Source of the DNA: Fragilariopsis cylindrus CCMP1102
Taxonomy: Eukaryota > Bacillariophyta > Bacillariophyceae > Bacillariales > Bacillariaceae
Length of the DNA: 64,000 nt
Direction: 5' to 3'
Assembly: GCA_900095095.1 (NCBI GenBank)
Contig: FMBT01000477.1
Location: 1-64,000 of the forward strand
Every line of letters begins with the position of its first letter. Positions within the stretch are counted from its first letter, which is position 1. Of the stretch, positions 56,963 through 64,000 are shown in pieces. The position numbers and the translations under genes were made by a program. The notes under the pieces are model-generated. The model was not told where the DNA came from, searched no databases, and saw only the letters and a list, made by a program, of their open reading frames with translations.

Positions 56963-59900
56963 TTAAGCGCCACCGCCCCATGCGGAAAACCATTTTTTGG
57001 GTTGTTGTTGGTCTGTTATGTTGTTGTTGTTGTTGTTGTCCCCCTCGGAAGTAGCAGAAGCACCCCAAGGTCGATGATGATCAGTGTTGTCTCCAATGTC
57101 ACCACTAGTATTTTCTACTGTAGCCCCCCACGGACGATTCAGATTATCACTGGTGGTGATGGTGGTGGTAGTGGCGGTAGGCGGACTCATCGACAAAGAA
57201 ATCGGCATCATAGGGTTGACATTACTGTGATCTTGTTTATGCCCAGTAGTAGGCGAAAGCATCCCCATCGGACTTCCAAAGCCACCTAGTCCGGAATCAA
57301 GACCGTCATCTACTCCAAATAACTCATTACTACCACCGCCACCAACATCATACATTCCCGCATTGTCGTCGAAACCACCATCGCCATCACCAAACGACAA
57401 TCCTCCACCTAAACCACCTATATTGTTAAAAGTTAATGGCATATTAATCACAGCATCGTCGTGGTCATTCCCGCCATAGAAATCATGATGTTGGTTGTCG
57501 TAAAAATCATCTGGATAATTATTATTATTGTGGTTGTTGTTGTAGGATGAGGGTCCATTTTCATCGTAGTTGTCATCCCTAGGAGTTGTCATTGCTGTTG
57601 CAATCGAGGCGTCATCATCAAAATTGGTCGCAATAGTTGAATCATCATCGTGATCGTAATTATCAATAATATTCCTTGATGCTTCGAATCCTCGAACACT
57701 TTCCGTATCACTCGACTTGATGGCCTGGTTTGCCCAGCCCAAGTAATCTGATATTCCATTCAATTCTGTGCTGTTCCAAGCAGTATTATTATTACTGTTG
57801 TTATTATTATTATTGTTGTTGTTGTTATTGTTGTTCCCGCTATCATTGGATTTCTCGAGGGTTTCTGCCACCATAATTGCAACAGACGAACCATCGTAAT
57901 TCTGTCTGATTATCTCGTTTCGTAATTCGTGACCAGACGAAGGCTGCTGCCTCTCGAGAAAGCTTCCCAAAGAAGTCGGCGGTGTGCTATTCTCAACGTT
58001 TACTTCAACCGCTGATGGTTTGTTATCTTTTGAGACCTTACCATTCTCGACCGAAGTTGACAAGCTGCTAGTCGTATGTGCGAAGGCAGATTTTTGAGAC
58101 TTGGCGTCATCCTTTTTCTCAGCTGTAGAATTTTCAACGATTAGTTTCCGAACTTCTTCGTCTATCCTTTCGGACCTTTTCTGTGCAGCCTGGGCAGCAA
58201 ATGCTCCAATACTACCCATCGATACCTTTTTAGGAGCTTCAACTTTTGACTTCATTGCAGCATTCCTCTTCAATGCAGCCTGGGCGGCGAGTGCTCCGAT
58301 CTCACCCTTTGTAGTCTTTTTCTTAATTTTCGGTGCTTGTGAAGCCAAAGAGAAAACCCCTCCACGCCCTATATCATTCGTCTTTCCTGAAACAGCCTTC
58401 GATCCTTTTGACTTTTCTTTCGCTACTCTCCTCTCTTCTCGTTTTCTTTCTTTAGCCTAAGATAAATAAATAAACATACAAACAAATAAACATAATTACC
58501 CCATTCTGATATGAGAAGACGATAGCTCGAAACTATCCTGAAGATCAAGACCAATATATCCATAATTTTACTTACATGTGCTCGTTCGATCTTTTCGACC
58601 TGTTTTATAGCTGTCTTCCATTCCGACATGAAGCGTCGCAAAGTACCGAAAAAGTCACCTGTTGACATATTTTCATCTTCACCGAAGTAACCCAGTACTA
58701 AAGCATATTTAGTCTTCACTTTATCAATTGATTCAACTGTTTGCTCGCATGCGACCTTAGCATTCATAGAAAAGCGTTCCATTGAAGTCCGACCAGTTAA
58801 ATGAGCTATCTTGTTAAATTGTGGGACAACTCCGACGTGCTGAACCATTGACTTTTGCTCGATTAGATCAGCAAGCGTCGGCTTCGGTAATTTCCCATCC
58901 TTTTCCAACCGTTCGGCCTCTGATGACACAATGTTGATCACGTCTTCAAGTTCTTCTTGGATAACTTTTACGTCGCTTATGACTGTGTCAAGTAGTACAG
59001 ACTCCGCTGGAATAACATTGGATATATCACTTTCAAATGCTAGAAGAGTTTCGTCATTCTTTTTAACCAATTTCACAACATAATGAAGAACGCTTGTTTT
59101 CTTATCAAATGCCTTGGCCTCGTTTAGTTTTAGCAATGCATCAAGGGTGAAACCCGTGGCTAAATTGCCTTCCCCACCGGTGTTGATCTGATTGACGACT
59201 GTCAAAATCATTGCCATCAGTTTTCTGAGTTTCCCAGAAGACCGCAGTCGTCGCATGCAGAATTTAGTGTTTTTACCGCTGACGTTATGTCAGCAAATCG
59301 ATTCTTGAATTCTTTTCGAAATCCCATAGTGTGTAGTTTGCATCCGCGTCTGCTACGTCCATAAGAGTAACCATATACTTCTCGGTCTCACTCAAATCAT
59401 TGTATAGTTCATTTTTCTTTTCTTCTGAATTCTCTCCTTTGCTCATGTACGCGATCAACGCCCTACGCTCATCCGCGTTAGCTAGATATTCTTTGAGATT
59501 TTTGAGCTGAGTGGCATCAAATTTCATATACTCCATTTTGTCGACGTATTCGGCAACCTTTTTGCGATCAGTCTTAAGCCTAGATAGCACAATACCACCA
59601 TTCATAGATCGTTTTGGATCGATTGCTTGTACCAATTTCTTTGCTTCCTTTTGCGGTGCCTTCTTCTTCTTTAAAGCAGTTGATTCTGCAGATTCTATAA
59701 AAAGTTCTTCAAATTCTTTCTGGTCGTAACTCAGATTTTTCATTGCCACGTGATCTCTAACAATATTCCATAACGAATCTTTTTGAAGCTTGTTTGGATC
59801 AATAGGATTCCAGTAAATTTTCTTCCTGCGGACTTTCTTCTTTTTCTTCTTTACTATTGCTTTTTCTGCGGATGGATTCGACTTTTCCTTCATTTGAAAA

Positions 59901-62900
59901 GCTACCGACTTGTTCGGATCAAGATCTATGATCGATGGATCCTTACCGTCACGTACCAGAGCATTCTTCACTGCATCCCTTGGCAATCCCATTTTTTCCA
60001 TCTTGAAGTATTTAGTAAATTCGGGATCATCTTTCAATGGAATACCTGTATCTTTCTCCTCGACGGCGGCTCCCCCCCCTAACTGGGATTTAACACTCTT
60101 ATTTGGATCTAGATCAAGGATACCTGGATCTTTGCCATCACGAACTAGAGCATTCTTCACGGCACCCTTCGGTAAACCCATTTTCTCCATCTTGAAGTAT
60201 TTCGCGTATTCGGGATCATCCTTTAATGGCGGTCCATCGTCAACTGCAGGTTCAAGCGGTTGCGATTTGAGACTCTTATTTGGATCTAGATCGAGAATCT
60301 TCGGATCTTTCTCGTCGCGTTTCATCGCATGCATCACTTGTTCTTTTTGCATTCCCATTTTCGTCATTTTGAAGTATTTTGCGTATTCGGGATCATCCTT
60401 TAATGGCGGTCCATCGTCAACTGCAGCTTCAAGCTGTTGCGATTTGAGACTCTTATTTGGATCTAGATCGAGAATCTTTGGATCCTTTTCATCACGCTTC
60501 ATCGAGTGTAACACTTGTTCTCTTTGCATTCCCATCTTGATCATCTTAAAGTATTTTGCGTATTCTGGATCATCCTTCAATGGTGGCCCATCGTCGCCTT
60601 CAGGTTCTGCATCTACTTCTGCTACCGGTAGCTCCTGAGAGTTGAGACTTTTGTTCGGGTCGAGATCAAGAATCTTTGAATCCTTTCCATCACGCTTCAT
60701 CGAGTGTAACACTTGTTCTCTTGCATTCCCATCTTGATCATCTTAAAGTATTTTGCGTATTCTGGATCATCCTTCAATGGTGGCCCATCGTCGCCTTCAG
60801 GTTCTGCATCTACTTCTGCTACCGGTAGCTCCTGAGAGTTGAGACTTTTGTTCGGGTCGAGATCAAGAATCTTTGAATCCTTTCCATCACGCTTCATCGA
60901 GTGTAACACTTGTTCTCTTGCTAATCCCATCTTAATCATCTTGAAATACTTTGCGTATTCTGGATCATCCTTCAATGGAACGTCCACTAGTTTTACTGGA
61001 TCGGTTTCTTGTTCGCCGGTCTTAGTCTTTTCACGCGACAGCCTCTTCTCTTTCAATTCTTTTCGTTTTTCTTCGGCTTCCGCAAGCTGTACTTCCTTCC
61101 ATTTTTTTTCTTTTTTTTCCTTCACTTCACGATTCATGCTTAAGTCTATTGGTGCTGGAGATTTCGTATCAGTAATCGTTTCATCCGTGGTAGAGATATG
61201 ATTGTTAGATTCTGATGACATATCGGTGTTTTTGGTTGAATCGTCACAGACACCGGTCCAATGCTTAGAAGCTTCCTCGAGTTCTATAAGATCTTTAAGT
61301 GTCACCCCCGTGTGGCGAAGTTGCCTGTGTATTTCTTTGCAGCTTCGAGCTTCGAATCGTAAATAGGAACACGATGCCCTTCTAATATGTCAGAATCAGT
61401 CTTGTCCTGGAGACGAGGGCTTGGGGATGGTAAAAGCTTCGGTTTGTTATGGGGAAAGTACGGCAATCTGGGTTTGGAAATAAACCCCTTCAACGAAGGA
61501 TCTTCCTGAGTGCGTCTTTCGGTAGGAACACAGTCGCCATGAAGATTGAATGATCTAACAATGTCACCTCGACGGGGGTACATCATGGAGGGGACCATAT
61601 AACCTGTTTCTTTTAGACACAGACCGCTCAAGGATTCCTGATGCATACCTTCCTTTGTTGGGGGGGATTCATTTCGTTGCTCTCGAGCCCCCTGAGATGA
61701 ATCCTGAAGAGAAGAATTCACCTTAAATTGTTTTTCATTCAATTCTTGTAGATAACGAATGTCAGGAGGATCTAGATTCGTAGTAACGTCGATTTGATCT
61801 AGAATATTGAAAATGTTTTTCGTCGCTTCATTTTCTATTTCTCGGAAGGATTTCTTGTCGTTGACGTTTATTTCGTGAATGGAGGAGTGGATTTTCTCGT
61901 CTTTTTTTTCGTCGTACGATTCCTTACTATCGGTACCACTCGTTGCTTCAACGAAGTTCGATGGTTCACCTTTTCGCCACCAAGAAAACACGGGAGAATC
62001 AATAACAAGGATAGCGGTCCGCTGAAAATCGTAGTTCGTTAACTGCAACGATAAAGCGATCAAGTGATCAGGGCAGTGATTTATACCTGGAGTTTCCTGG
62101 TTTCCACCATAAAATCGTCGAAAGGATTCGATTTCTGCGAAAGCGGGACGAGCTGAGTGATAATCAAAAATAACCTTCCATCCCTCATCACGAGCCTCTT
62201 CTTCGTGGCATCTCCATACCCGTTTTCCGCAACTCTCGCTCGTCATCTTTAGTCGCTCTTTCATTGCCGCTGGAATCACACGATTATTTGTACTGTTATT
62301 GTTAGCAGCGTTGTCGTCATCGTTCTCCATTTGTTCCCAATCAGCTTCAAACAAAAGAGTAAGCATAAAATCTTCGTCGTCTAAATGATCGGAGTACCTT
62401 CTCATTAAATCGACCTTTTTAGGAGATAATTCATAGGCACATCCACCACTCAAGAATCCCGTCGTGTTGGTATATCGAAACAGAATCTTACTCGGATCGT
62501 GTATAATACGCGATGATTCAGTTGTTGATGATGATCCACCGAATCGGCATAGCAGCAAAAATTCTCCATCTAATACGACATTGATCCGATAAAAGCCTTC
62601 CTCGTCGACCCATTGTGAAACAGGCTTATCTTGATTATCATTATTACCGGTAGTAGGAGTTGTTGATGATAAAGTTGTTGGTGGGTGCGAGGAATATACG
62701 TGTCGTTGTGAGGAATCCCATATGTCCAAACACGGCTGGTCTTCTACGGGAACACCCTGTAACGTAATCGCTTTAAGCAATAATGGTTTATGATTTAAGA
62801 AACCACCCAATTGTAAAACTTTATCAAATTGTCGAAAGAATAGTCTCAACGAGGGTGGGATTTGATTTATGATGTTAGTAACGACAGCATTACTTGTTTC

Positions 62901-63517
62901 GTCATTATTTATTCCAAACTCATATTCATCAAGAACAGCATCGAAAGCAGCTGACAGAACTGGTCCCATGCTCTTCCTCCGTTCCCGTTCCCGTTCAAGT
63001 AACAATTGACGATGTTTTCGTAATTGAGATAAAAAGTAACGAAATCCATCCTCGGTACGTGCTACCATGCAAGTAAATTTTAAATAACATGCAGCAGCGA
63101 TTGCCGTTCTTGTTTTCCCATTATCACAATACGTTAGCACAATATTATTCGGATCGAGTTGTAAGTATGCATGTATTGCGTAACAAATCTTGAGTATATG
63201 TGCAATGGATGGAGTTTCTGATCGTTCTACACAACATGGTGACCATTTCTTCCCCCCCATATTAACTATCTGTCGTCGAAATAAAAGTAATGTTCTATCA
63301 TCCGGTCCTTCCTTTGCAAGTGATAATGCAAGATACCGATCTCTACCATGTGCCTTATCAAGGTATGTAATCATGTTACCCGGCGAATTCTTCATGATTG
63401 TAGTACGTGTAGAAGTTGACGGCAATGGAAGATGATTTGTTGCATTCGCATTCGCATTCGCATTCGCATTTGCATTTGACGATTCTTTTGATGGTGACCG
63501 TTGCTGATGCTGTTCGA

Positions 63518-63550
<33 letters not shown>

Positions 63551-64000
63551 CATTGACGTCGTCATTCTCGTCGTCGTCTACGGAAAAAACAACAGAAGAC
63601 GAGCTGTCGGTATTAATGTTCTCCGGTGATGGTAGTGATACAGCTACAGGTTGAGATGGCACCAATAGTGATGGATGCATCATCATTATTGTTTGTTCAC
63701 CACCACTTTTTGGAGTAGTCATATTATTTTCCACCACCATCATTGCCTTCGTCAAATTCTTTGTTTGAGGCGTGGATTGTTGTTGTTGTTGATAGTATAG
63801 TTTATTATTTTTTGGCATCACTTCCGTGCTATCATCAGTATCAGTATCAGCATCAGCATCAGCATCAGCATCAGCATCAGCATCAGTATCAGTATCAGCA
63901 TCAGTATCAGTATCAGCATCAGCATCAGCATCAGCATCAGCATCAACATCAACATTATTTGTGAAGATGGATAATGATAATACCGGCGGCGTCGACGTCC
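56963..64000 (-). CDS. PTEN-C2-formin fusion with WASHC3-like repeats (5' end may lie beyond the window)
   Basis: Exon 1 ends at 58576; a 119-base intron follows; exon 2 is 58456-56963. Adding four missing bases (C5 at 61305-61309, near 60721, 59303 and 59243) gives 2,247 codons from ATG 63818. The frame stays open to the window edge through an (Ala/Thr-Asp)n run, so the true start may be further out. Order: poly-Gln/Asn head; PTEN-like phosphatase (YLDKAHGRDRYLALSLAKEG; P-loop YCDNGKTRTAIAAACYL, Cys codon 63128-63126); C2 domain (LLLKAITLQGVPVEDQPCLD, RINVVLDGEFLLLCRFGG); Lys/Glu coil; six repeats of DDPEYAKYFKMxKMGxxxxxV; FH2 domain (IYWNPIDPNKLQKDSLWN, MAMILTVVNQINTGGEGN, ATGFTLDALLKLNE); basic IGALAAQAALKRN/IGAFAAQAAQKRS pair; Asn/Asp/Gly tail ending in SAWGGGA. 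FH2 nucleates and elongates actin filaments; the PTEN-C2 part probably targets membranes. Confidence 0.85.
60524..60917 (-). repeat. Perfect 197-bp tandem duplication within the formin repeats
   Basis: Bases 60524-60720 and 60721-60917 are identical by eye over all 197 positions, while neighbouring repeats of the same motif have clearly diverged. 197 is not a multiple of three; the junction has ATGCAAGAG where the normal repeat has ATGCAAAGAG, one A short. Confidence 0.85.
63836..63952 (-). repeat. Hexanucleotide run coding (Ala/Thr-Asp)n
   Basis: GCTGAT and ACTGAT units on the minus strand encode an alternating Ala-Asp/Thr-Asp run of about 38 residues, in frame with the PTEN-formin gene and open to the window edge. 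Confidence 0.7.

Noticed and set aside
1-64000. tRNA, rRNA or other structured RNA genes
   Set aside because: I found no A/B-box pair with a cloverleaf and no rRNA-like conserved stretch. Small ncRNAs cannot be excluded by eye.

Overview
The window looks like nuclear DNA of a diatom or a close stramenopile relative. It is AT-rich, with few GT-AG introns (0-4 per gene). Proteins carry long Asn, Gln, Asp/Glu, Ser and Gly runs, and one gene has a DUF6824 domain, which is mostly a diatom family. The other clear gene families are eukaryotic and mostly house-keeping. The species cannot be named from sequence alone.

Layout, left to right: a DUF6824 gene with a Met/Asn-rich tail (388-2976, -); a decayed repeat-element relic with a CxxC...HxxxC fragment (about 5090-7022, -); a poorly resolved coding stretch (8010-8489, +); a PET117-like cytochrome oxidase assembly factor (9405-9617, -); a DED1/DDX3 RNA helicase (10958-13417, +); an SLC35A-type nucleotide-sugar transporter (14553-16784, -); a roughly 2,900-residue acidic protein with C2HC fingers at its start and a SAGA TADA1/Hfi1-like module at its end (17867-26651, -); a roughly 3,560-residue USP9X/USP34-type ubiquitin hydrolase (28483-40317, +); a Golgi-type fucosyltransferase-like enzyme (41157-44326, +); a fasciclin-domain remnant (45264-45464, +); the bifunctional lysine-degradation enzyme AASS (45673-51008, -); two uncertain coding regions (52.1-52.9 kb, +; 53.6-54.3 kb, -); an unknown zinc-binding protein (55277-56421, -); and a PTEN-C2-formin giant with WASHC3-like repeats (56963 to the right edge, -).

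Nearly every long gene needs one or more single missing bases, mostly in short homopolymers, to read through. All have the same polarity. Adding one base at each site, with the introns given here, makes the total CDS length divisible by three in every long gene for which I could finish the sum. I read this as deletion-type assembly error, not gene decay, and annotate the genes as intact with notes. Some structure is not explained by genes: two Stowaway-like MITEs (one inside an AASS intron), palindromic GCGGGTA arrays on both sides of a small gene, many pentanucleotide microsatellites, and a perfect 197-bp tandem copy inside the formin repeats.
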